The position numbers and the translations under genes are program-made. Under the pieces are notes generated by a model. The model made no database searches. It was not told the origin of the DNA and worked only from the letters and a program-made list of their open reading frames with translations. Positions 1 through 6,162 of a stretch of DNA of 6,162 nt are shown piece after piece. Origin of the DNA: Methyloglobulus sp. (GTDB lineage: Bacteria; Pseudomonadota; Gammaproteobacteria; Methylococcales; Methylomonadaceae); contig JABFSV010000234.1 of assembly GCA_013140405.1 (NCBI GenBank), positions 1 to 6,162 on the forward strand. The letters run 5' to 3'. Numbering within the stretch: position 1 is the first letter of the stretch; the number at the start of each line of letters is the position of its first letter.

Positions 1-853
1 ACAAATCCATCGCAATCGGATCTTTTTCAGCCAGGAGCTTATCTGGCTCTTTTAACCACCGCGCCAACCATTTGCGGTCACGTCGATCAGTTACGCCTTG
101 CAATCCAGGCCCCAACCCATCTTCTGCGCCTAAGCTATGACAAGACATGCATCTAAAACGATAGATATCTTCTGCTTTGCTCAATTTTGGCAATTGTTTT
201 GCTTCACTGTAGCTAACACTGCTGTTTTTATAGGCTGACTTATTAGTGGATAACGTATAGCCAAGCAATCGAGCTAAAGTCTTAGGTTCGTCAAAAGGAG
301 TTTTCTTCATCCATTGGCCTGTGCTTTCATTGCCAATAATAAAACTCACGCTGTGTTCATTTAGGTTTTTTTCCGCTACGTCTTCGCGGTAAAGACCCAG
401 CTTTTTACGCAACAATGTTGTATCAGCTTTACGTCCGGTTAGAAAGCTCCAACCTGGATCCACCTTGAATCGTTCGGCGTATTCTTTAAGTACCTTGGGC
501 GTATCATGATCGGGATCGATGCTAATGGAATAAAAAAATATATCCTTACCTAGCCGATCTCCCAATAAGGCCTTTACTCGTTTTAGGCTTGCCGTTTCAG
601 CCGGACAAGTATCGCCGCAATGGGTATAAATAAAATTGATGGCAACCACCTTATCCTTAATAAGGTCGTCATAAAAGCGGACTTTCTGTCCATCTTGATT
701 AATCAATTCTACATTCGGGAAATATTCTTTTCCCCAAGGGGAACCCTTGGGGGCAGCCCAGACAAGGCCACCTCCAAGAGAAAACATAACACCAAAAATT
801 ACTGCATAACAAAACCACTTACTCCAGCGAACATTAGCATTATGTATTTTCAT
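1..853 (-). CDS. SCO1/SenC copper chaperone fused to C-terminal cytochrome c domain (3' end cut by window edge)
   Basis: The frame is open from an ATG at 853 to the left edge, giving 284 codons and no stop, so the gene is partial. Residues 14-33 form a hydrophobic export signal, with likely cleavage near VWAA. Residues about 44-200 are a thioredoxin-fold SCO domain. The copper-binding CxxxCP is seen as THCGDTCP (C79, C83), and the third ligand is H167 in EHSVSF. After a short linker, residues from about 228 begin a class I cytochrome c domain with heme motif CMSCH (C235, C238, H239) followed by GPGLQGV. The distal Met ligand probably lies beyond the edge, though M282 is a possible candidate. 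SCO proteins bind copper and help assemble Cu centres, classically CuA of cytochrome oxidase. Fusion to cytochrome c suggests a periplasmic thiol/copper/heme electron-transfer role (inference). It starts 28 bases after the multicopper oxidase stop, so the two are probably co-transcribed and the oxidase may be its client. Assignment of both domains is firm; the client is not. Confidence 0.93.
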   Translation of the reverse strand, partial: MKIHNANVRWSKWFCYAVIFGVMFSLGGGLVWAAPKGSPWGKEYFPNVELINQDGQKVRFYDDLIKDKVVAINFIYTHCGDTCPAETASLKRVKALLGDRLGKDIFFYSISIDPDHDTPKVLKEYAERFKVDPGWSFLTGRKADTTLLRKKLGLYREDVAEKNLNEHSVSFIIGNESTGQWMKKTPFDEPKTLARLLGYTLSTNKSAYKNSSVSYSEAKQLPKLSKAEDIYRFRCMSCHSLGAEDGLGPGLQGVTDRRDRKWLARWLKEPDKLLAEKDPIAMDL

Positions 854-855
854 CG

Positions 856-867
856 TCCTTGATCCTT
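856..867 (-). promoter_or_regulatory. Tandem Shine-Dalgarno for the SCO-cytochrome gene
   Basis: Read on the minus strand, two copies of AAGGA precede the ATG at 853. The distal copy (863-867) has 9 bases of spacing and the proximal one (856-860) only 2. The distal copy is well placed and supports the chosen start. With the 28-base gap to the upstream stop, it indicates independent translation initiation inside an operon. Confidence 0.65.
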
Positions 868-881
868 ATGTCCGGCCAACT

Positions 882-3404
882 TTATTTAGGCAATATGAAA
901 TTTTTCTTCGCTGCCAAATCACCGATTTTATAGGTCGGCAATGTCACGCTAGGCGAATAAAACGCGCCTTCCCATCCCAATTCTGGTGTCGGTATCCCAG
1001 CGATTTGACCAGGATGTTGAGAATCCCATCTTAACAACATAGCCTTATCTTCATGCTGCGTATTATGGCAATGCTCTACATAAGTACCAGCAAATTCCCT
1101 AATGCGGATAGCAATATCGACCGTTAAAGTACTGTCAGGCAGAGGGCCTACCCGGTAGACATCCTTACGGGCATATTTTTCCCAAGGTGGTGGTGTTTTG
1201 CCGCCACGATAGAGCAATTGACCTTCTTCAAAATGGACATGTACCGGATGACTCCACCCGTTACCACCCTTTAAATGCCAGATTTCAACTTTACCCATTT
1301 CAGGCGCAGCCGATATTCTATGAGGGTCTGCTGATAATCCGATTCCACCATCCGTTTTGATTGTCCAAGGTTGGGTATCAGTACCATTAGAACGGCCAAA
1401 TTCGAAAGTCCTTTGAACTGCGGCTTTCAATTCGTTAGCAGTCGGCTTGTTCAACGGAATCATCTGCTTTTTACCTTCTATATAATCGGCAGGATTCATG
1501 CTGTAATCCACCCCATTGTAAGGTTTAACCCGCAACTCAAGGAATTTACCTACACCTGGATCACCTAACTTACCATCGGGTATATACGTGCCATTTAAAA
1601 CACTAGACAACGAAATGACACGAGCAGGCCCTTTTCCGTTTTCATGTTCCAAGATATTGACGAAATAGATTTTCTTGCCGACCATGTTTTTAAAATCGAC
1701 AATAATATCGTAACGTTCGGCAATGCTTTGCTCAGGCAAGGCACCTTGGGCAGAGGCAGCATTTGGGAAAGCCACTGCGTGTTGCATGATGTTTCCATCG
1801 TTTGCAATCATGTGGTACGGAATTTTGTTGCCTAATTCATCCACAATTGCGATTTTGAAATACCGTGCGACACTACCGTTCAGGATACGGAAACGGTATT
1901 TACGCGCACGGACATCCATATAGGGTTTGTACACCCAGTTTACAGTGACGCGATCACCCAAGAAACCATCGGTATTGAAAATATTGAATTTCAACTGGCC
2001 ATTGTTATCCCAGGCTTTATCAGCAACCACCAAGTTAACATCATAATCCCGGTTTCCCCAGTCCAAACTGGAGCCACTGGGTAAGCATAAGTTAGCGCTA
2101 TTTGGGTTAGCATAATGACAACCATACCCAGGATTTACTTTACCAGAATTTGCAGATTCACCTGTCGTGGCCTCAGAAAAATCCACGGGTTCCCGTCCAC
2201 GATCAATAGCGCTGTAGTAATTCATCATAGCTGCATTGCCCTTGTAGACATTTTGCGCGGTAAAGTCCAACATATGGTCATGAAACCAATGGGTACTCAT
2301 GGTTTCATGCCAGTCGCCAGGAACGTGCGTAATACCACCATTATCATCAGGCGCACCTGTTTTGGGATCAGTAGCACCAGTGTTGATACTATCATGACCT
2401 GCCAACACCATCGGCCAATGATAATCATAGAACTGACCAGGGTAAAAATATGCATGAGCAAAACCGTCGCTTTCTGCCGGATTATGTCCATTATGCTCAT
2501 GGGTACTGATGGTATGCATACCAAAGCCGTTGTTGGCGGCAACATCAATTGGCAAAGCATTGTAGTGACGGAATAAAATGGTTTCGCCATAACGCGCCAT
2601 CAGCAACTTGGGCGGCAAGGTACCGTCAAATGTCCACACCGAGCTAGGATTCTGTGTGGGGAGATTCGGGTGCATTTTAATATCTATACCTGCCGTCGTA
2701 TCGCCCGGCATGCAGTACAGTCCGCTTTCCGGTGTGCCACAATTACCATCATGATCTGGCGCAAACTCACCATTCTTGTATTCGTGGCGCTGGTATTTGT
2801 CACGTAAGCCGCCATTGGGACGCGCACCGGTCATTGCTGTTTGAAAATAGGCTTGCGAAGGAAACTCAGCATAACGCTGATGGGCAAACCAGGCTCCAGG
2901 TGGACGGCCTTCAATGACCGTATTAATTTCTGGTACCAAGCCGACACATTCCCTAACTTTTGCGTCCCAAGCATTAGGCAAAGACTCATTTGCTTCTTCT
3001 GAAGGCAAAGGATGAATATCTTCTTTTAGGAAATTATCCAACTCTGCGCCATTCGGCATGCTTTGACAATCTGCTACGCTTGGCAATGTAGAGGTAAGAG
3101 CCCCACTGTTACTATTGCTGTCGTCTGAAAAATGCTCAAGCCCGAATTCTTCAAACAGCAGCATCTTCGCAGTAAAGGCTGAAGCGCATTGCCCACTGAT
3201 ACACAATGGACTAGCCGTCATATCAGTCGGCACGTTAATCCCTGCCTGTACAAAACCCGAATTCATTAAACAGCCAGTAATTGCCGTAATGGCAATAGCT
3301 AGGCTCGACACTGGTTTGGAAGAAAGTGTCATACCAATATTAGCGTTATCCTTACATCGTTTAACAGCGTCGTCCATATCGCTGAAGTTGGTTTTCTTAT
3401 TCAT
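882..3404 (-). CDS. Large exported multicopper oxidase (CotA/phenoxazinone-synthase-like copper motifs)
   Basis: This is an 840-residue laccase-type oxidase that couples one-electron oxidation of a substrate at a T1 copper to O2 reduction at a T2/T3 trinuclear centre. All four copper motifs are visible: HEH (302-304), HWFHDH (372-377), HPVHVH (719-724) and HCHNTQHEDKAM (778-789). By family rules T1 is H719, C779, H784 and axial M789; the other eight histidines serve T2/T3. Between the first two motifs, ESDGFAHAYF and later QNVYKG match the SDG-x-x-x-A and NVYAG patterns of CotA/phenoxazinone synthase. The protein is much longer than CotA or CueO (about 510). It has an N-terminal extension (about 55-240) with six cysteines and no domain I recognise, and an insertion before HWFHDH. 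Hydrophobic residues 31-45 give an export signal, either signal peptidase I (VQA before G55) or lipoprotein (ITGC45). The n-region is unusually long, with no twin-arginine. The start is fixed by a strong ribosome site. The substrate (metal ion, phenolic or other) is unknown; Mn(II) or Cu(I) oxidation is possible but unproven. Confidence 0.95.
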   Translation of the reverse strand: MNKKTNFSDMDDAVKRCKDNANIGMTLSSKPVSSLAIAITAITGCLMNSGFVQAGINVPTDMTASPLCISGQCASAFTAKMLLFEEFGLEHFSDDSNSNSGALTSTLPSVADCQSMPNGAELDNFLKEDIHPLPSEEANESLPNAWDAKVRECVGLVPEINTVIEGRPPGAWFAHQRYAEFPSQAYFQTAMTGARPNGGLRDKYQRHEYKNGEFAPDHDGNCGTPESGLYCMPGDTTAGIDIKMHPNLPTQNPSSVWTFDGTLPPKLLMARYGETILFRHYNALPIDVAANNGFGMHTISTHEHNGHNPAESDGFAHAYFYPGQFYDYHWPMVLAGHDSINTGATDPKTGAPDDNGGITHVPGDWHETMSTHWFHDHMLDFTAQNVYKGNAAMMNYYSAIDRGREPVDFSEATTGESANSGKVNPGYGCHYANPNSANLCLPSGSSLDWGNRDYDVNLVVADKAWDNNGQLKFNIFNTDGFLGDRVTVNWVYKPYMDVRARKYRFRILNGSVARYFKIAIVDELGNKIPYHMIANDGNIMQHAVAFPNAASAQGALPEQSIAERYDIIVDFKNMVGKKIYFVNILEHENGKGPARVISLSSVLNGTYIPDGKLGDPGVGKFLELRVKPYNGVDYSMNPADYIEGKKQMIPLNKPTANELKAAVQRTFEFGRSNGTDTQPWTIKTDGGIGLSADPHRISAAPEMGKVEIWHLKGGNGWSHPVHVHFEEGQLLYRGGKTPPPWEKYARKDVYRVGPLPDSTLTVDIAIRIREFAGTYVEHCHNTQHEDKAMLLRWDSQHPGQIAGIPTPELGWEGAFYSPSVTLPTYKIGDLAAKKNFILPK

Positions 3405-3410
3405 GTTAAA

Positions 3411-3417
3411 TTCCTCT
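3411..3417 (-). promoter_or_regulatory. Strong Shine-Dalgarno deciding the multicopper oxidase start
   Basis: On the minus strand AGAGGAA lies before the ATG at 3404, with 7 bases between AGGA and the start codon. This settles the start at 3404 rather than the internal Met at residue 25, which would have given a conventional short signal peptide. The long signal-peptide n-region is therefore real. Confidence 0.8.
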
Positions 3418-3433
3418 CTATGACGGTTTACTT

Positions 3434-3464
3434 ATTTGCACTGGAGAGTTGGTCTAATGCAAAC
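3434..3464. repeat. Inverted repeat TTTGCA-17-TGCAAA upstream of the oxidase
   Basis: TTTGCA at 3435-3440 and TGCAAA at 3458-3463 are exact reverse complements separated by 17 bases. The nearer arm lies about 30 bases before the oxidase start, so the dyad falls in the leader or core promoter region. It could be an operator for a dimeric regulator or chance, since 6-bp arms are short. Confidence 0.3.
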
Positions 3465-3501
3465 GTTGTTCTTTAAAAAATTCAGCTTTGATTAGTTGAA
3501 C

Positions 3502-3535
3502 ACGTACATTTCCATAAAATATAGACCTGGTACGT
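3502..3535. repeat. Inverted repeat ACGTAC-22-GTACGT flanking an AT-rich stretch
   Basis: ACGTAC at 3502-3507 and GTACGT at 3530-3535 are exact reverse complements 22 bases apart. They bracket the AT-rich segment that contains the best TATATT -10-like hexamer for the minus strand. The half-sites are centred about 28 bases apart, close to three helical turns, which would suit a dimeric regulator. This is an inference; short arms leave chance as a real alternative. Confidence 0.33.
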
Positions 3536-3798
3536 CTTAGCTTTTCACTTACCTATCAGTATTTTTCGACTTGCTTTGAAGCTGACCACACTGAATTCTG
3601 TCTTAGCCACTTAATCTTCTGGCATTTCAACAAGCTCAATCCCAATCAAGCAATACCTAACAAATTCGAGTCAATAAGTAATCTTTAACTGAATTACTAG
3701 CCGAATCCTTTAAAATCATCAGTATCGGCAAACTGATAACCTCATCATTTTTTGTAAGCCTATCTTCTTCTGGAAGGCTTTCAGTTGATCTAATAAAC

Positions 3799-3828
3799 CG
3801 CCGAGAGCCAATAATATGACTCTCGGCG
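3799..3828 (-). terminator. Rho-independent-type hairpin after the HYR protein gene
   Basis: A perfect 9-bp GC-rich stem (CGCCGAGAG at 3799-3807 against CTCTCGGCG at 3820-3828) encloses a 12-base loop. It lies about 80 bases downstream of the HYR gene stop. On the minus strand the stem is followed by GTTTATTAG, a weak U-rich tract, so termination may be partial. Since the next gene is in the same direction and has its own large upstream region, a terminator here makes sense. Confidence 0.6.
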
Positions 3829-3836
3829 TTAACGCC
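3825..3836. repeat. 12-bp perfect palindrome GGCGTTAACGCC overlapping the terminator stem
   Basis: The sequence is its own reverse complement over 12 bases. Its right half as read here continues outside the hairpin, while positions 3825-3828 also form the base of the 9-bp terminator stem. In RNA the two pairings are mutually exclusive, though the palindrome alone has a loop too tight for a full stem. It may instead be a DNA-binding site for a dimer. Confidence 0.5.
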
Positions 3837-3908
3837 TAGGACTGAACAAGGCTTTACCAACCTAATAACCAATCCATTTTTTGTACTTACAGCAGTATCA
3901 CTTATCGA

Positions 3909-6162
3909 CTAGCGAACAGACACACTGACATTTTGCCTAACCGTGCCAAGCGCAGAACGCAAACTGATTGTCGCTGAACATGCAGGGCCATTTTTGTTTA
4001 CGTACTGCCAAGATCCCGCTGAAATAGTTAGAGTTGTTCCCAATCTGTTGCTGGTCAAGTCAGATGGAACCGTAGCAGTCCTATACAGTTGAACATTGTT
4101 ATTGGCACTGATGCTACTGGTGCCACGCACGTCCCATTCACCAGATGTTGTACTTCTTACTTTGCATTGCGGGCCATTGAGAGTGATCGTTTCCGTAACA
4201 GCCGCATTGACTGTGACTTGTTGGACACAGTTTGCACTCAACCCTGCCTGATCAGTAGCAGTCCAGATGACCGTAGTTAAACCAAGCGGCAAAGTGCCAA
4301 TCGGAGTACGGGTAACCACTGGCGTAGACGCATTGTCAGTCGCAACCAATTGTGGCAACGCTTGACCTTGGGTTAAGGTTACAGTTGTTGGGCAGCTACT
4401 AAATACGGGGGCAGTTTGGTCTGCAACGGTTACATTGAAGCTCGCACTACCTGAATTGCCAGCAACATCAGTCGCAGAACACGTTATCGTGTTGACTCCG
4501 ATTGGAAGCGTCGCTCCAGAAGCTGGCAAACAACTTACTCCTGCTGCATTAACCCCAGAAAAAGCATCAAGAGCCGATGGTGTTATATAGGTAACCGCAG
4601 CTCCAGCAGAGCTTGTTGCTGCCCTAGTTGAAGCGGCAGGTACACCAGAAAAGGTTGGCGCAATACCGTCCACTCTTATCGTAGGTGTAACCACTGGCCC
4701 AGTTGTGCCTCCAGTGCTTGTCGCACTGCATGAGAACGTTTGCCCTGCCGTATTGCCCACTGAAGCCACATCGGTACAAGCAGGTGAGCTAATCGCTGAT
4801 TCAGAATCAGTTACTGACCAAGTTACGCTAGGTGATGTTGCATACCATCCAGATAAACCGTTCGCTAACGCTGGTGCCACTTGAAAACTGACTAGCGGCG
4901 GCGTGTTATCAGCGAAATTGACCGTTACACTAAAGCTGGCATTTCTTCTATTCCCAGCGTTATCGTCAACTGAACAATTGACTGTTGTAGCACCCACGGG
5001 GAATACCGTACCTGAAGCAGGCAAACAACTTAGACTTCCTGCTTTGACCAATGAAAATGTATCAGTAGCCGTCGGCAATATGTAACTCACCGCAATTCCT
5101 GATGGGCTTGTTGCAGCCTGAATGATATTGGCTGGCACACCTGTCAATGTCGGCAAAGTATTGTCTACTTTGATATTGACTGTCTTACTGGTCGTTCCGC
5201 CAATACTAGTGGCACTGCATGTAATATTGCGACCTGTAGCGACTGTATTGGCCTGCAACGCAACTGGGGCGCAACCCGCAGTCGTAGCGGAAACAGTAGA
5301 CTGTTGATCGGTGGTTGACCACGAAGTGCTCGGCCTTGTCAAATACCACCCTGACGCACTTGGTACAGCAGGCACTGAATTAAACACAACATCAGGCGGC
5401 GTTTGGTCTGCTACAGTGACTACGAAGCTGGCGCTAGTGCTGTTTCCTGCAACATCACTCACATTACAATTAACTGTAGTAGCGCCCATAGGGAAAGCCG
5501 TTCCAGAAGCTGGCAAACAACTGACCCCTGTTACACTAACACCAGAGAAGGTATCAGAGGCAGTCGGGGTTACGTAATTGACTACCGCACCAGTAGTGCT
5601 GGTTGCTTGTTGAGTGAATGCTGCTGGCACACCCGCAAAGACAGGTACACTAGAATCAACCTTCATGATTGGTGTAACAACAGGCGTTGATGTACCACCT
5701 GTACTGGTTGCCGAGCAAGATAATGTTGTGCCTGTAGTGGCTGTATTGGCTACCGCAAGAGTATCTACACAACCAGCTTTAGCCGTTACTGCTGACTGTG
5801 CATCGGCTACCGTCCAGGTTACACTGGGTGATGCCAAATACCAACCAGATGCAGTTGGTGCAGCAGGGACGACGGCAACGCTGACAACAGGCGGTGTTGT
5901 ATCACCACCGATTGTCACCAACTGCGAACAAGTCGCTGCATTGCCGTTGGCATCGGTTGCAGTCCAAACCACAGTAGTGCTGCCATTAGGGAATATTGTA
6001 GGCCGATTGCTGGTGATAACAGGCGCTGTATCCAGGTTATCCTGGGCGACCGCTGCACCGATACTAGCTGGCTGTGTACCATTCGTGGTGACCGTTGAGG
6101 GACAGGTTATAGTCGGCTTTACGGTATCTGGTGTCAGCAGAAATGCGTGGTGTTCCACACGG
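3909..6162 (-). CDS. HYR/Ig-like repeat extracellular protein, partial (N-terminus beyond right edge)
   Basis: At least 750 codons are open to the right edge. The GTG at 6156-6158 is read as an internal Val codon because the frame continues upstream (Arg codon) and no export signal or ribosome site is seen. Numbering from that GTG, residues 12-86 are a HYR domain (TITCP ... VVWTATDANGN). Residues 87-252, 253-418 and 419-581 are three tandem two-part modules, 582-652 is another HYR domain, and 660-749 is a distinct C-terminal beta domain (EWDVRGTSS, GSWQYV, SLRSALG). HYR domains are Ig-like folds found in adhesion and cell-surface proteins. The 18 cysteines fall as pairs within each unit, as expected for a disulfide-stabilised exported protein. 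The C-terminus ends in SVSVR, with no LPXTG, PEP-CTERM or membrane anchor, so a secreted or N-terminally anchored product is likely. Function is inferred only as a surface, matrix or adhesion protein; it shares orientation with the oxidase but is probably a separate transcript. Confidence 0.85.
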   Translation of the reverse strand, partial: RVEHHAFLLTPDTVKPTITCPSTVTTNGTQPASIGAAVAQDNLDTAPVITSNRPTIFPNGSTTVVWTATDANGNAATCSQLVTIGGDTTPPVVSVAVVPAAPTASGWYLASPSVTWTVADAQSAVTAKAGCVDTLAVANTATTGTTLSCSATSTGGTSTPVVTPIMKVDSSVPVFAGVPAAFTQQATSTTGAVVNYVTPTASDTFSGVSVTGVSCLPASGTAFPMGATTVNCNVSDVAGNSTSASFVVTVADQTPPDVVFNSVPAVPSASGWYLTRPSTSWSTTDQQSTVSATTAGCAPVALQANTVATGRNITCSATSIGGTTSKTVNIKVDNTLPTLTGVPANIIQAATSPSGIAVSYILPTATDTFSLVKAGSLSCLPASGTVFPVGATTVNCSVDDNAGNRRNASFSVTVNFADNTPPLVSFQVAPALANGLSGWYATSPSVTWSVTDSESAISSPACTDVASVGNTAGQTFSCSATSTGGTTGPVVTPTIRVDGIAPTFSGVPAASTRAATSSAGAAVTYITPSALDAFSGVNAAGVSCLPASGATLPIGVNTITCSATDVAGNSGSASFNVTVADQTAPVFSSCPTTVTLTQGQALPQLVATDNASTPVVTRTPIGTLPLGLTTVIWTATDQAGLSANCVQQVTVNAAVTETITLNGPQCKVRSTTSGEWDVRGTSSISANNNVQLYRTATVPSDLTSNRLGTTLTISAGSWQYVNKNGPACSATISLRSALGTVRQNVSVSVR
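4416..5900 (-). repeat. Three tandem ~495-bp coding modules (Ig-like + HYR)
   Basis: Units are 5403-5900, 4905-5402 and 4416-4904 on the minus strand, encoding 166, 166 and 163 residues. Each begins TPP or TTPP, then GWY..xPS.xW...D..S, CSATS.GGT, a V-D linker, GVPA, and SCLPASG followed by a second Cys and D.AGN. Each unit has four cysteines (130/148/214/231; 296/314/378/395; 461/477/543/560). At DNA level units 1 and 3 share an identical 20-base block at 5503-5522 and 4516-4535; unit 2 has a close variant at 5011-5030. The repeats therefore arose by duplication and have since diverged. Confidence 0.85.

Larger units (their letters stand above)
3405..3908. other. 504-base intergenic region between the HYR protein gene and the oxidase operon
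   Basis: I see no convincing gene here on either strand. The right third (3799-3836) holds a GC-rich hairpin and an overlapping palindrome that probably end the HYR protein transcript. The left part (3434-3535) holds two 6-bp inverted repeats and an AT-rich stretch, and is where the oxidase promoter should lie. A possible minus-strand -10 is TATATT at about 3517-3522, but no good -35 is seen at 16-18 bases, so the promoter is not called. No copper-regulator dyad of the CueR type was recognised. A 71-codon frame at 3657-3872 is treated as spurious. Confidence 0.6.

Noticed and set aside
620..862. 80-codon plus-strand frame over the start of the SCO gene
   Set aside because: It overlaps the well-supported SCO domain and signal peptide on the other strand and has no recognisable content.
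2115..2576. 153-codon plus-strand frame inside the oxidase gene
   Set aside because: It lies opposite the oxidase copper-motif region, whose frame is certain; its His/Met/Ile-rich product is a typical antisense shadow.
882..3404. Naming the oxidase as a manganese oxidase, CueO or bilirubin oxidase
   Set aside because: Copper motifs identify the superfamily only; no Met-rich CueO segment is seen and nothing in the sequence fixes the substrate.
3474..3503. Possible attenuator: TTCA/TGAA stem followed by six T on the minus strand, before the oxidase
   Set aside because: The stem is only 4 bp and AT-rich, too weak to support a terminator call.
3657..3872. 71-codon minus-strand frame in the intergenic region
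   Set aside because: It starts at TTG without a ribosome site, its first third contains the terminator hairpin and palindrome, and the product resembles nothing I recognise.
4903..5690. Several plus-strand frames across the HYR repeats
   Set aside because: They are complements of the repeated modules, look alike because the repeats do, and lack start signals and recognisable domains.
4416..5900. Repeats considered as a CRISPR or mobile element array
   Set aside because: Units are about 495 bases, in frame, diverged and protein-coding, without spacers, inverted ends or a transposase.
6156..6158. GTG as the start codon of the HYR protein
   Set aside because: The frame stays open to the window edge, there is no signal peptide after it, and the product is an exported type, so the true start must be further upstream.

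Overview
The window is a piece of a bacterial chromosome, most likely from a Gram-negative proteobacterium. All three recognisable genes lie on the minus strand, so the reading order is from the right edge to the left. The base composition is moderate, neither strongly AT- nor GC-rich. The mix of a large exported multicopper oxidase, a SCO protein fused to cytochrome c, and a HYR/Ig-like repeat surface protein would suit a gammaproteobacterium such as a methanotroph. That taxonomic guess is from general familiarity and is not proven by the sequence.

Right part (3909-6162): the 3' portion of a gene for a large extracellular protein built of HYR and Ig-like beta-sandwich modules. Three tandem modules of about 165 residues, each an Ig-like half plus a HYR half, lie between single HYR domains and end in a separate C-terminal beta domain. 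The reading frame runs off the right edge, so its N-terminus and export signal are not visible. A GC-rich hairpin about 80 bases past its stop is the likely terminator.

Middle (3405-3908): a 504-base intergenic region. It holds that hairpin, a 12-bp perfect palindrome overlapping it, and two small inverted repeats close to the oxidase gene. It must also carry the oxidase promoter, which I cannot place confidently.

Left part (1-3404): a likely two-gene operon. The first gene encodes an 840-residue exported multicopper oxidase with all ten expected copper ligands and CotA/phenoxazinone-synthase-like sequence around the first copper motifs. It has an unusual N-terminal extension of about 185 residues. 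After a 28-base gap comes a SCO1/SenC-type copper chaperone whose C-terminus continues into a c-type cytochrome domain (CMSCH), cut by the left edge. The simplest reading is that the chaperone domain helps load copper into the oxidase (or into a terminal oxidase), and that the tethered heme gives or takes electrons. This would make the pair a periplasmic copper redox module. The substrate of the oxidase cannot be read from the sequence.
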